Below are positions 39,672-49,323 of a DNA stretch of 64,000 nt, piece after piece. Origin of the DNA: SAR202 cluster bacterium (GTDB taxonomy: Bacteria > Chloroflexota > Dehalococcoidia > Lucifugimonadales > VGZR01); the NCBI GenBank assembly GCA_016872515.1, contig VGZR01000012.1, positions 1 through 64,000 of the forward strand. The letters run 5' to 3'. A program made the translations under genes and the position numbers. Under the pieces are notes generated by a model. The model was not told the DNA's origin and ran no database searches. It saw only the letters and a list, made by a program, of their open reading frames with translations. Position 1 is the stretch's first letter; each line of letters opens with the position of its first letter.

Positions 39672-40610
39672 ATGATGTGCAGGCCGGTCCATAGATACCC
39701 CGATGAAATCCTTCGGAGTAAGCGAGTGGGCATAACCGTCATCCCCGCCTACAGAGTCGTCAGTACCCTTGCGCGCAAGGCTCATGGCATGCCTTTCGAG
39801 CAAGCCGCGGACTCCATGGAGCAGGGATTGCGGGAGTACGTGCGCAGCCTGCTTTCCATGCTCCACCCTTCCATCATGGAGTTGGGCGAGCGTTCCGCGG
39901 TGACCCAACTGGGAGACCCTGATCCTGATGTTCTCCTGACTGCCCTTGCCAAGTTGGACGAGGGCGACCCCAAGACGATCGTGGAACAGGCTTTGGACCG
40001 ATGTGCCGCCGCGCTCCCGAGACCCGATCTCAACGCGCGGGTATTTCTCTTCCCTGGCGACGGCGACAGCAAGGTCCTAGTCCGACAAATGAACGGTGTT
40101 CTCGCCTTCAGCCTCGGTTCCCAGGCCATGGCAGTCTTCCTATGGCCGACGGAGGGCTGGCAGCAATGGCTTAGATACACCGTCACCCACGAGTACGTTC
40201 ATCTGGTGCGCAACATGCTCTTCCCAAGAAGCCCGGCCGGCGGCCGTCTGTTGTATATCAAGACGCAGACGCCCGAAACGCTCTTGGATGCAATGGTGGC
40301 CGAGGGGCTGGCCGACCGTTTCGCCGTCGGCTTGTATCCGGAGATGCGCCCTCCTTGGACCCACGCCCTCAGCGATGAGCAGACGCGGCATATCTGGCCG
40401 AAGGTCCGTCGCCGGCTCGGAGCGGCCGATATCAGCGAAATACGCCGCTTGCTCTTCGGGGACAACGACCGCATCCCGTTGTGGACGGGCTACACCTTCG
40501 GCTACCGTATGGTGGACAGCTACCTGGAGCATCATCCCGGCTCGAGGCCCGCCAACCTGGTGGGCACCCCCGGGAAAACCGTCTTCGAGGAGTCCGGCCT
40601 GCCGCTCTAG
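39672..40610 (+). CDS. DUF2268-like putative Zn-dependent protease
   Basis: YTVTHEYVHLVRNMLFPR (HExxH) with downstream LLDAMVAEGLADRFA. Confidence 0.7.
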   Translation: MMCRPVHRYPDEILRSKRVGITVIPAYRVVSTLARKAHGMPFEQAADSMEQGLREYVRSLLSMLHPSIMELGERSAVTQLGDPDPDVLLTALAKLDEGDPKTIVEQALDRCAAALPRPDLNARVFLFPGDGDSKVLVRQMNGVLAFSLGSQAMAVFLWPTEGWQQWLRYTVTHEYVHLVRNMLFPRSPAGGRLLYIKTQTPETLLDAMVAEGLADRFAVGLYPEMRPPWTHALSDEQTRHIWPKVRRRLGAADISEIRRLLFGDNDRIPLWTGYTFGYRMVDSYLEHHPGSRPANLVGTPGKTVFEESGLPL

Positions 40611-41488
40611 CCCTGCGAGGCTGCCCCGCCACCGCCGAACCCGGCCTGCTCCAGCGACTGCCGCATGAAGTCCACGCCAACAACCTGCTTCCACGCCTCC
40701 AGCAGCCTATGCGTCACAGGCCCTCCGGCGCTGCCCTTGATGCGCAGCCCATTCACCGAGGCGACCGGCACCATGCAGAAGCGCGTGCCGGTCACAAAGG
40801 CCTCGTCCGCGTCATATACATCCGAGAGGCTGTAGTCCCCTTCGTCCACGGGGATGGCCAGCGACTCCGCTAGCTCCAAGACGGTCTCCATGCTGATGCC
40901 GGCCAGCACGTTCCTGCGGTCAGGAAGATCGATATGGCCACCCCGGACAAACATGAAGTTCCCTCCCTGGCACTCGGTGATGTTGCCCTCGGCGTCCATC
41001 ATCAACGGGAAGGAGAGCGCCCCCCTGCTCAGGTCTTGGGCCTTGGGCGGCACGGCGTACGTCACCGGCGTGACGATGCGCACCCCGCGGGAGTAGCTGG
41101 CCGCGTACAGACCCAAGTCGAGGAATTGGCAGTACACCACCACGTTGGCCACCGAACCTTGTGGCGTGCCCGGACGCGGGCTGACGATCTGGGTGACAAG
41201 GAACTCTTCGCCCTGCTTAAGGTGTGGCAGATTCGCCTCCAGCACCTTGCCGGTCGTCGCCGCCATCTCCTCCGGCGTCATGCCCGCATCCAGTTTGGTG
41301 TAGGTCAGACCGCGGTAAAGCCTGGCTAGGTGGGCGTCCAGCTTGAAAATCCTACCGCTGAAGGTACGCTCGTTGTCGTAGAACCCGCCCACCGACTGGA
41401 AGCCTGCCTGCTTCATCTCCTCGGCGGCCTGACTCTGCGGCATGAATCTGCCATTAAAGAAGGCGAGCAGGTCGGGCCGTTGCGTCAT
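40607..41488 (-). CDS. Class IV (branched-chain type) aminotransferase
   Basis: LDAHLARLYRGLTYTKLDAGMTPEEM; DAEGNITECQGGNFMFVRGGHI. Confidence 0.82.
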   Translation of the reverse strand: MTQRPDLLAFFNGRFMPQSQAAEEMKQAGFQSVGGFYDNERTFSGRIFKLDAHLARLYRGLTYTKLDAGMTPEEMAATTGKVLEANLPHLKQGEEFLVTQIVSPRPGTPQGSVANVVVYCQFLDLGLYAASYSRGVRIVTPVTYAVPPKAQDLSRGALSFPLMMDAEGNITECQGGNFMFVRGGHIDLPDRRNVLAGISMETVLELAESLAIPVDEGDYSLSDVYDADEAFVTGTRFCMVPVASVNGLRIKGSAGGPVTHRLLEAWKQVVGVDFMRQSLEQAGFGGGGAASQG

Positions 41489-41555
41489 GTCTCTTGTGCT
41501 TCCAACTCCTGCCCACCACCACGTCGCGGTTGCCGCCCGACGTCAGGTACGCTGC

Positions 41556-42443
41556 CTACTTCTTCTTGTCCGTCACAAGCTCTTGAGCCGTCCGGCCGAT
41601 GTCCCCCGGCGAGGGGATGATGGCCGCGCCAGCGGCACGGAGCGCTTTCATCTTCTCGTCCGCCTTGGCCGCCGCTCCCGTGATGATGGCGCCGGCGTGT
41701 CCCATCCGGCGTCCGGGCGGCGCACTCTGGCCGACGATGAGGGCCGCGACAGGCTTCTTGAAGTGGCCCTTGATGTACTCCGCCGCCTCCTGCTCCTTCG
41801 AGCCTCCGATCTCGCCGATGAGCACCACCGCATCTGTCTCCGCATCATCGTTGAACCGCCGCAGCACGTCCACGAAGTCGGTCCCACTGACCGGGTCGCC
41901 GCCGATGCCCACAACCGTGGACTGGCCGATGCCCATGGCTGTAAGTTGGCCGACGGCTTCGTAGCTGAGCGTCCCGCTCCGCGAGACCACGCCGATGCGT
42001 CCCGCTTTGTGGATGTGCCCGGGCATGATGCCTACCTTGCACTTCCCGCCCGGCGAGATGAGGCCGGGGCAGTTCGGCCCTATCAGCGCCACTCCGTTGC
42101 GCCGCGCGTAGTCCACCACCTTCACCGAGTCGAGCACCGGCACCCCCTCGGTGATGCACACCACGGTCTTGATACTCGCATCCATCGCCTCCGCGATGGC
42201 ATCGGCGGCAAAGGCAGGCGGCACTACCACCAGGGAGACGTTGGCTTTCGTCTCGGCCACCGCCTGCTCCACGGTATTGAAGACCTTCACCGTCTCATCG
42301 AACATGGTGCCGCCGCGCCCAGGAGTCACGCCAGACACCAGGTTCGTCCCGTACTCCTTGCAACGCTTGGCATGGAAGCTGCCCTCTTTGCCCGTGATGC
42401 CCTGGACAAGCAGACGCGTGTTCTTGTCAACCAGAATGCTCAA
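41556..42443 (-). CDS. sucD: Succinyl-CoA ligase alpha subunit
   Basis: [54 protein letters not shown]. Confidence 0.95.
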   Translation of the reverse strand: MSILVDKNTRLLVQGITGKEGSFHAKRCKEYGTNLVSGVTPGRGGTMFDETVKVFNTVEQAVAETKANVSLVVVPPAFAADAIAEAMDASIKTVVCITEGVPVLDSVKVVDYARRNGVALIGPNCPGLISPGGKCKVGIMPGHIHKAGRIGVVSRSGTLSYEAVGQLTAMGIGQSTVVGIGGDPVSGTDFVDVLRRFNDDAETDAVVLIGEIGGSKEQEAAEYIKGHFKKPVAALIVGQSAPPGRRMGHAGAIITGAAAKADEKMKALRAAGAAIIPSPGDIGRTAQELVTDKKK

Positions 42444-42458
42444 TCTCAGTCTCCTCAG

Positions 42459-43616
42459 CTAGCCCAGGGCCTTGATGGCGGCGGCGGCCTCGCCCAGGTC
42501 GTTCACTAGCTTCACATCCAGGCTTGACTGGCTCAGCAGCTTGCGGCCTTCTTCGGCGTTCGTGCCCAGCATCCGCACCACCATCGGCCGCAGATTGCGG
42601 GACGCCGACTCGGCTCCTATGAGGATGCCACGCGCCACTACATCACAGCGGAGGATGCCACCGAAGATGTTCACCAGGATGGCGTCCACACCCGAGTCGG
42701 ATAGGAGGATGCGTACTGCCTCGGCTACCCGAGCCTCGTCCGCACCGCCGCCGACGTCCAGGAAGTTCGCAGGCCGCGCTCCCGCGGCCACCGCCACATC
42801 CATCGTCGCCATCGCCAGACCCGCGCCGTTGACGATGCACCCGATGTTGCCGTCGAGCTGCACGTAGTTCAGCCCCGCGTTGCGGGCCTGCACCTCCTGC
42901 GCCGCCTCCTGCTCAGGGTCGTGCAGTTCCTTCAGCGCGGGATGACGGAACAGCGCATCGTCTTCGAAGCTCAGTTTGGCGTCCACCGCCATGATGCGGC
43001 CATCCGGCGCGACCGCCAGCGGATTGATCTCTGCCAATGTGCAATCGTTCTCCATGAACGCACCGTAGAGGCTCGCGACCAGGCCGGCCACCTGGCGGAC
43101 CTGCTCTTCTTTGACCTTCAAGAAATACGCGACCTTGCGGCCTTGGAACGGCTGTAGGCCCAGCGTCGGGTCCACCTTCAGCCGCAGGATCTTCTCCGGG
43201 GTTTTGGCGGCCACCTCCTCAATCTCCACGCCGCCCGCCTCGCTGGCGATGATGACGACGCCACGGGCGCCGCCGTCCACTACTATAGCTAAGTACAGCT
43301 CCCGTTGGATGTCCGCCCCCTCCGCGACCAACACCTTCCGCACCGGCACGCCCTTCGGGCCGGTCTGGTGCGTCACCAGGTCCTTGCCCAATATCGCCCT
43401 GGCGAACTGTTCCGCCTCCTTCGGCGAGGCAACCAGCTTGATGCCGCCGGCCTTGCCCCTGCCGCCTGCGTGCACCTGCGCCTTCACCACCACCTTGCCG
43501 CCCAAATGCGCCGCGACGGCGGCAGCTTCTTCAGGCGTGGAAGCCACGCCGCCCTTGGGCACAGGCACACCGTACTCGGCCAGTATCTTCTTCGCCTGGT
43601 ATTCGTGGATCTTCAT
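42459..43616 (-). CDS. sucC: Succinyl-CoA ligase beta subunit
   Basis: MKIHEYQAKKILAEYGVPVPKGGVA; KAQVHAGGRGKAGGIKL; NIFGGILRCD. Confidence 0.96.
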   Translation of the reverse strand: MKIHEYQAKKILAEYGVPVPKGGVASTPEEAAAVAAHLGGKVVVKAQVHAGGRGKAGGIKLVASPKEAEQFARAILGKDLVTHQTGPKGVPVRKVLVAEGADIQRELYLAIVVDGGARGVVIIASEAGGVEIEEVAAKTPEKILRLKVDPTLGLQPFQGRKVAYFLKVKEEQVRQVAGLVASLYGAFMENDCTLAEINPLAVAPDGRIMAVDAKLSFEDDALFRHPALKELHDPEQEAAQEVQARNAGLNYVQLDGNIGCIVNGAGLAMATMDVAVAAGARPANFLDVGGGADEARVAEAVRILLSDSGVDAILVNIFGGILRCDVVARGILIGAESASRNLRPMVVRMLGTNAEEGRKLLSQSSLDVKLVNDLGEAAAAIKALG

Positions 43617-43657
43617 CGTAGGTGTCTGACCATCTTTTGAGAGTCCTTCTAGCTAAG

Positions 43658-43741
43658 CGGAGGGGGTGGGATTCGAACCCACGTTCCTTTTGGGAAACCT
43701 GTTTTCAAGACAGGCGCCTTAAACCGCTCGGCCACCCCTCC
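43658..43741 (-). tRNA. tRNA-Ser(UGA)
   Basis: Reverse complement GGAGGGGTGGCCGAGCGGTTTAAGGCGCCTGTCTTGAAAACAGG...GGGTTCGAATCCCACCCCCTCCG; anticodon TGA. Confidence 0.93.
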
Positions 43742-43957
43742 ACCAGGAAATCTTAGCGCAGGTCTGCGAAAAGAGCATCGGTGGGGCGTTTGGGCAGAGG
43801 GGGTATTGTATGGGGTAGGCCCACGACGGGCAACCAGGTGCCGGGTTTGATATCGTTTAGAGGGCCTCATGATGGGGCGCATCGACACCTCCAGCTCCCG
43901 CGGAGCACAGCCCTCCGAATTGGTCCCTCTGTGCACTCTGCTATAAAACGAGCTACG

Positions 43958-43987
43958 TTGACACCCGTTTGGGCCGGTTGATACACT
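43958..43987 (+). promoter_or_regulatory. Sigma-70-type promoter upstream of FBP aldolase/phosphatase
   Basis: TTGACA-N18-TACACT; about 160 bp upstream of ATG 44151. Confidence 0.5.
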
Positions 43988-44150
43988 TTGCCTGTACACC
44001 AGCCCAGCCGTCGGTAAACGGGCCGAAAGGCCAGCAGTCACACCACCTCATGCCCGTGCTGACCTGGGTCGGTAGAGACAGAGAGCGTCCCCACATGCAA
44101 ATGCGATCTCCTCGGCCGGACAGGCGCGGCCCAGGAGCCAGGAGGACACC

Positions 44151-45323
44151 ATGCCGAAGCTCACACTCTCCCTAATCAAAGCCGACGTCGGCTCTATCGG
44201 CGGCCACACCAAGCCATCCAAGCGCATGATGGACTCAGTCAACCACGAGGTTGCTGAGGCCCAGAAGCGCGGCCTCATCATAGACGGCTTCGTCTCCCAT
44301 ACCGGCGACGACATCGCCATCCTCATGTCCCACACCAAAGGCGAGGGCAACGTTCAGATCCACCAGTTCGCCTGGAACTGCTTCCTCAAAGCTACCGAGA
44401 TCGCCAAGTCCTACGGCCTGTATGGTGCCGGCCAGGATCTCTTGGTGGACGCCCCCTCCGGCAACGTCCGCGGCGCCGGCCCCGCCGTCGCCGAGCTCGA
44501 GTTCGAGCACTCCCTGAAGTCCCCAAGGGCCGCCGAGTCGTTCATGATGCTCGCCGCCGACAAGTGCGGCCCCGGCGCCTACAACCTGCCGCTCTACCTC
44601 GGCTTCGCCGACCCGATGTACTGCGCCGGGCTCATGCTCCCCAACATGATTAAGGGCTTCACCTTCCACATCATTGACATGGACAACACCGGCGGCGACA
44701 GCATCATCCAGCTCAACGCTCCCGAAGACGCCTACAAGATTGCCGCCCTCCTCCGCGATAACGAGCGCTTCGGCATAGACAGCATCTACTCGCGCACCTA
44801 CGACGAGAAGGCCGCCGCTGTCTCCGCCCAGCGCCTCCATTCCATCGCCGGCAAGTACACCGGCAAGGACGACCCCATCGCCATCGTCCGCGACCAGGGC
44901 ATCTTCCCCGCTCCTGAAGAACTCATCTCCCCCTTCGCCAAGGCCCACTTCGTCGGCGGCGACGCCCGCGGCTCGCACGTCATGCCCCTCATGCCCGTGC
45001 CGCTCAACACCGCCGTCACCGGCATGTACTGCCTGCCCATCGTCGCCTGCGTCGGCTTTTCGGTCAACAAGGACGGGTACTTTTCGGACAGCTACGCGGA
45101 CTTTTTCGACGGCTCCTCCTGGGACGAGGTGCGCCGCCGTGCCCAGGTCAAGGGCATCGAGATGCGCAGCCAGGGCTGGTCCGGCGCCGCCATGCTCCCC
45201 TACACCGAGCTGGAGTACAGCGGCTTTCGCGACACCGTCGGCGGTCTGGTCAAACAGTTCGCCTTCCGCGACGGCCACCGCGCAGGAGCCGCAGCCGAGG
45301 TCGCTGCCGCCAAGAAGAGTTAG
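44151..45323 (+). CDS. fbp: Bifunctional fructose-1,6-bisphosphate aldolase/phosphatase (archaeal-type, class V FBPase)
   Basis: MPKLTLSLIKADVGSIGGHTKPS, SHTGDDIAILMSHTKGEGN, GAGQDLLVDAPSGNVRGAGPAVAELEF. Confidence 0.94.
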   Translation: MPKLTLSLIKADVGSIGGHTKPSKRMMDSVNHEVAEAQKRGLIIDGFVSHTGDDIAILMSHTKGEGNVQIHQFAWNCFLKATEIAKSYGLYGAGQDLLVDAPSGNVRGAGPAVAELEFEHSLKSPRAAESFMMLAADKCGPGAYNLPLYLGFADPMYCAGLMLPNMIKGFTFHIIDMDNTGGDSIIQLNAPEDAYKIAALLRDNERFGIDSIYSRTYDEKAAAVSAQRLHSIAGKYTGKDDPIAIVRDQGIFPAPEELISPFAKAHFVGGDARGSHVMPLMPVPLNTAVTGMYCLPIVACVGFSVNKDGYFSDSYADFFDGSSWDEVRRRAQVKGIEMRSQGWSGAAMLPYTELEYSGFRDTVGGLVKQFAFRDGHRAGAAAEVAAAKKS

Positions 45324-45341
45324 CCCCTGCCGCTTGACCCC

Positions 45342-45965
45342 GTGGCCCACGGCCAGACCTGGCTCCTGGTCGCCACGCGTAACCGCGGCAAACTCCGCGA
45401 GCTATCACGGCTGCTGGACGGCTCCCCGTTCCCGCTCGTCTCCCTCGACGACGTCAGCATCGGCGACCTGGTCGCCGAGACCGGCGCCACCCTCGAGGAG
45501 AACGCGACCCTCAAGGCCACCGAGTACGCCAGGCTCACCAGCCTGCCCACCCTCGCCGACGACTCCGCACTGGAGGTGGCCGCCCTTCGCGGCCAGCCGG
45601 GTGCCCGCTCCGCCCGCTTCGCAGGTGAGCAAGCCACCGACGCCGAGAACATCGCCCTGCTGCTGGAGAAGTTGATTGGCGTCCCGGACGAGGCCTTGGC
45701 CGCCAGCTTCCGCTGCGTCATCGCCACCGCCTGGCCCCAAAGGCCAGTCACGCTGTTCAGCGGCGAGTGCCGTGGCCGCATCGTCAGGACGCCCCGCGGA
45801 GCCAATGGCTTCGGCTACGACCCCGTCTTCTTCGTCCCGGAGCTAGGCCAGACCATGGCCGAGCTCACCCAGGAGCAGAAGGATTCCATAAGCCATCGGG
45901 GCATCGCCGCCCGGAAGGCGCTACAATGGCTGAATCGAGTGGCCACGGACAAAGAGCGACCATGA
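45342..45965 (+). CDS. rdgB: Non-canonical purine NTP pyrophosphatase
   Basis: LLVATRNRGKLRELSRLLDG, LADDSALEVAALRGQPGARSARFAG, GFGYDPVFFVPE. Confidence 0.93.
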   Translation: MAHGQTWLLVATRNRGKLRELSRLLDGSPFPLVSLDDVSIGDLVAETGATLEENATLKATEYARLTSLPTLADDSALEVAALRGQPGARSARFAGEQATDAENIALLLEKLIGVPDEALAASFRCVIATAWPQRPVTLFSGECRGRIVRTPRGANGFGYDPVFFVPELGQTMAELTQEQKDSISHRGIAARKALQWLNRVATDKERP

Positions 45966-46996
45966 CCACGTCAATACAGCGGAGACCAGCCACCATGAGG
46001 GACGCCTTCGAGCGGCCCTTCCGCGACTTGCGCATCTCGGTCACCGACCGGTGCAACTTCCGCTGCACCTACTGCATGCCCGCCGAGTTCTACGGTGAGC
46101 GGTACGAGTTCCTCCCCAAGGAAAAGCTCCTCACCTTCGAGGAGATCGCTCGCATCACGCGCATCCTCCTCAAGCTGGGCGCCGCCAAGCTGCGCCTCAC
46201 CGGCGGCGAGCCCCTCGTCCGCAACAACGTCGACCGCCTCGTCGCCATGCTCGCCAAACTCGACGGCGCACGCGACCTCACCATGACCACCAACGGCTAC
46301 CTGCTCCCAAAGTACGCCCAGGCGCTCAAGGGCGCCGGCCTGGAGCGCGTCACCGTCAGCCTCGACAGTCTCGACGATGAGGTCTTCAAGAAGATGAACG
46401 GGCGCGGCTTCGGCGCCGCCAGCGTCCTCGCCGGAATCCAGGCCGCCGAGAAGGCGGGCCTGACCCCCATCAAGATCAACGCCGTCGTCGTCCGGGGCGT
46501 CAACGACCACACCGTCGTTGACCTCGCCCGCTTCTTTAAGGAGCGCGGCCACATCGTCCGCTTCATCGAGTACATGGACGTCGGCAACCTCAACGGCTGG
46601 AAGATGGACAAGGTCGTCACCGCCGACGAGATCGTGGCGATGATAGACCGAGAGATGCCCCTGGAACCCGTCGAGAGCAACTACCGGGGCGAGGTCGCCC
46701 TCCGCTACCGCTACCGCGACGCCGCCGGCGAGATCGGCCTCATCGCTTCCGTCACCAAACCCTTCTGCGGCGACTGCACCCGCCTGCGCCTCTCCCCCGA
46801 GGGCCAACTCTTCACCTGTCTCTTCGGCACCAAGGGCACCGACCTGCGCGACCCAATGCGCGCCGGAGCGGCTGACGAGGCCATCGAGGCCATCATCCGC
46901 AAGGCCTGGGGCGTACGCACCGACCGCTATTCTGAGGAGCGCGCCTCCGTGACCGAGCCGCGCCGCAAGGTCGAGATGTACCACATCGGCGGATAA
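45962..46996 (+). CDS. moaA: GTP 3',8-cyclase MoaA
   Basis: RDLRISVTDRCNFRCTYCMPAEF (radical SAM CxxxCxxC), LRLTGGEPLVR, C-terminal FCGDCTRLRLSPEG; ATGA overlap with rdgB. Confidence 0.95.
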   Translation: MTTSIQRRPATMRDAFERPFRDLRISVTDRCNFRCTYCMPAEFYGERYEFLPKEKLLTFEEIARITRILLKLGAAKLRLTGGEPLVRNNVDRLVAMLAKLDGARDLTMTTNGYLLPKYAQALKGAGLERVTVSLDSLDDEVFKKMNGRGFGAASVLAGIQAAEKAGLTPIKINAVVVRGVNDHTVVDLARFFKERGHIVRFIEYMDVGNLNGWKMDKVVTADEIVAMIDREMPLEPVESNYRGEVALRYRYRDAAGEIGLIASVTKPFCGDCTRLRLSPEGQLFTCLFGTKGTDLRDPMRAGAADEAIEAIIRKAWGVRTDRYSEERASVTEPRRKVEMYHIGG

Positions 46997-47061
46997 CGCC
47001 TTCGACTTTCGGCTCCGACACCCTGGACTCCTCTCCTCGGCTACAATAGGCGCCACCAACG

Positions 47062-48027
47062 ATGATTGAGATCTATACCGACGGCGCGTGCGACGGGAAC
47101 CCCGGCCGGGGCGGCTGGGCCGCCATCCTCGTCGAGGACGGCCGCCAGCGCGTCCTCCGCGGCGGCGAGCGACACACAACCAACAACCGCATGGAGATCA
47201 CCGCCGCCATCAAGGGCCTCGAGGCCGTGTCTGCCGACGCCGAGGTAACTGTGGTCAGCGACAGCGAGTACGTCATCAGGACCATGACCCGCAACTGGAA
47301 GCGCAACGCCAACACCGACCTCTGGCCCCGCCTCGATGCCCTCGTCGCCTCCCATCGCGTCCGGTGGGAATGGGTGCGCGGCCACACAGGGCATCCCCTC
47401 AACGAACTCGCCGACCGCGTCGCCAAGGAGGAGGCCGGCCTCCTCAAACCAGAGCTTCCCCCTTCTGGCAACTACGGTCCCGCCGAGACCACGCCATCCC
47501 TTCCCCCTCGAGGGGGGAAGGCGCAGGATGGGGGTGAGTATTCTAAGGCCTCTCGCCTCACCCACGTGGACGAGTCGGGTGCGGCCCGCATGGTGGATGT
47601 CGGCCACAAGCCCGACACCGAGCGGGTAGCCGTCGCCAAGGGCTCCGTCGTCATGGCCCCCGAGACGCTTTCGCTCATCAAGCGCAACGCCATCGCCAAG
47701 GGCGACGTCCTCTCCGTGGCCCGCACCGCCGGCATCATGGCCGCCAAGCGCACGCCCGACCTCATCCCCCTCTGCCATCCCCTGCCGCTGAGCAGCATCG
47801 CCGTGGACATGGCCCTCGACGAGGCCCGCAGCGCCGTGGATATCGCCGCCACCGTCAAGACGACCGGCAAGACCGGCGTCGAGATGGAGGCCCTCACGGC
47901 CGTCACCGTCGCCGCGCTGACCGTGTACGACATGTGCAAGGCCGTGGACCGGCGCATCCGCATCGAGGCGCTCAGGCTGGTCCGCAAGACCGGCGGCAAG
48001 AGCGGCGACCTCATCCTGGAGGAGTAG
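47062..48027 (+). CDS. RNase HI - MoaC (cyclic pyranopterin monophosphate synthase) fusion protein
   Basis: N-terminal [22 protein letters not shown]...[10 protein letters not shown]...SDSEYV...[17 protein letters not shown]-terminal [20 protein letters not shown]...[17 protein letters not shown]...[27 protein letters not shown]; one uninterrupted frame. Confidence 0.85.
   Translation: MIEIYTDGACDGNPGRGGWAAILVEDGRQRVLRGGERHTTNNRMEITAAIKGLEAVSADAEVTVVSDSEYVIRTMTRNWKRNANTDLWPRLDALVASHRVRWEWVRGHTGHPLNELADRVAKEEAGLLKPELPPSGNYGPAETTPSLPPRGGKAQDGGEYSKASRLTHVDESGAARMVDVGHKPDTERVAVAKGSVVMAPETLSLIKRNAIAKGDVLSVARTAGIMAAKRTPDLIPLCHPLPLSSIAVDMALDEARSAVDIAATVKTTGKTGVEMEALTAVTVAALTVYDMCKAVDRRIRIEALRLVRKTGGKSGDLILEE
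47496..47538. repeat. Palindromic repeat, family A, inside the rnhA::moaC coding frame
   Basis: atcccttccccctcgaggggggaaggcgcaggatgggggtgag; compare the intergenic copies at 10602 and 17966. Confidence 0.8.
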
Positions 48028-48086
48028 CCCTGCCAGCTTTCAAGTTCTGGCGCCGCTCGCCCACGGCCACCACGCCGCGCCGGGGC

Positions 48087-48647
48087 GTGGATGCCGTTAT
48101 CGTCGGCCTCGGCAATCCGGGGCCGGAGTACGCCAACACCCGCCACAACGCCGGGTTCTGGTGCGTTGACCGCCTGGCCGACCTCCACCGCATCCGCCTG
48201 ACCACCAAGCACCAGACCTGTCTGCTGGGCGAGGGCGAGATCGAGGGTAAGGCTGTTGTGCTGGCCAAGCCGCGCACCTTCGTCAACCTCAGCGGCGAGG
48301 CGGCCCGCTACCTGCTCGCACGCTTCGGCGCCAAGCCCGATAAGCTCCTCGTCATCTACGACGACATGGACCTACCTATAGGCAAGATGCGCCTGCGTCC
48401 CAACGGCAGCCCCGCCGGCCATAACGGCATGAAGTCCATCACCGCCGCGCTGGGTACCGAGGCCTTCCCCCGCCTGCGCATCGGCATCGGCCGCCCTTCC
48501 GAAGGCGGTGGAAACATCGGCCATGTCCTGGGCAGGCTATCGCCGGAGGAGCAGAAGCTGGCGGACGAGGCGGTCGAGCGGGCCTCCCAGGCCGTGGCGT
48601 TTGTCCTCGCCGAGGGCATCGCCGCCGCTATGAACAAGTACAACTGA
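48087..48647 (+). CDS. pth: Peptidyl-tRNA hydrolase (start uncertain)
   Basis: DAVIVGLGNPGPEYANTRHNAGFWCVDRLA; VIYDDMDLPIGKMRLRPNGSPAGHNGMKSI. Confidence 0.92.
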   Translation: MDAVIVGLGNPGPEYANTRHNAGFWCVDRLADLHRIRLTTKHQTCLLGEGEIEGKAVVLAKPRTFVNLSGEAARYLLARFGAKPDKLLVIYDDMDLPIGKMRLRPNGSPAGHNGMKSITAALGTEAFPRLRIGIGRPSEGGGNIGHVLGRLSPEEQKLADEAVERASQAVAFVLAEGIAAAMNKYN

Positions 48648-48840
48648 GCGGGGCTCGCCACGACCTCCGCCGTCCCTAAGGTGTGAGACAACAGCACGTT
48701 CTAATGAGAGTGCGGCTCGTGGCAATAAGGCTAGATTTAAGGCATTGACATTGCGGCGTAGAATATAGCGCAGAGTGACCCTGCGAATGGCAGGTTTCCT
48801 GGCGACTCTGAAACTACAATCTACGAACAAGGAGGCTAGG

Positions 48841-49191
48841 ATGGGCTTCTCCGAAGCGATTTTGTCAGGGTTCCGGAAGTACGTCGATTTCAGTGGCCGG
48901 TCTCGTCGTTCAGAGTACTTGTTTTGGACGTTGTTCGTTATTCTGGCCTACATCATAGCTGCGATCATTGATTGGCTTACTACCGGTTTCGTACTCTCTG
49001 TCCTGGTTCTCGTCGGAACCTTCTTGCCTTCGTTAGCAGTAGTTGTCAGACGCCTACATGATATTGACAAGTCAGGCTGGTGGGATCTAATCGGCCTGAT
49101 CCCCTTCGTCGGATCCATCATTCTCCTCGCCTGGTTTATCGAGGAAGGCACGCCAGGCCCAAACAGATTCGGTGCCCAGCCGGGGTATTGA
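48841..49191 (+). CDS. DUF805 family membrane protein
   Basis: YVDFSGRSRRSEYLFWTLFVILAYIIAAIIDW; VRRLHDIDKSGWWDLIGLIPFVGSIILLAWF. Confidence 0.88.
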   Translation: MGFSEAILSGFRKYVDFSGRSRRSEYLFWTLFVILAYIIAAIIDWLTTGFVLSVLVLVGTFLPSLAVVVRRLHDIDKSGWWDLIGLIPFVGSIILLAWFIEEGTPGPNRFGAQPGY

Positions 49192-49323
49192 ATTGCTTAG
49201 TCAGCTATAGAGGCTGGCCTCGATGTCCACGCCCACGCGTGGCCCGTAGGTGGGGCAACGCGAGCTCGGCTCCTCCGGTGTAGCTCTCTCAAGAGAGTCA
49301 CCAGAGCAAAGGAAGAAACGGGC

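Noticed and set aside
44235-45350. 371-aa minus-strand ORF
   Set aside because: Antisense to the FBP aldolase/phosphatase gene.
45971-47179. 402-aa minus-strand ORF
   Set aside because: Antisense to moaA and rnhA.
47534-47629. Possible independent moaC start at ATG/GTG in ggatgggggtgagtattc
   Set aside because: These codons are out of frame with MoaC; their frame gives [16 protein letters not shown]... and a short non-MoaC product.
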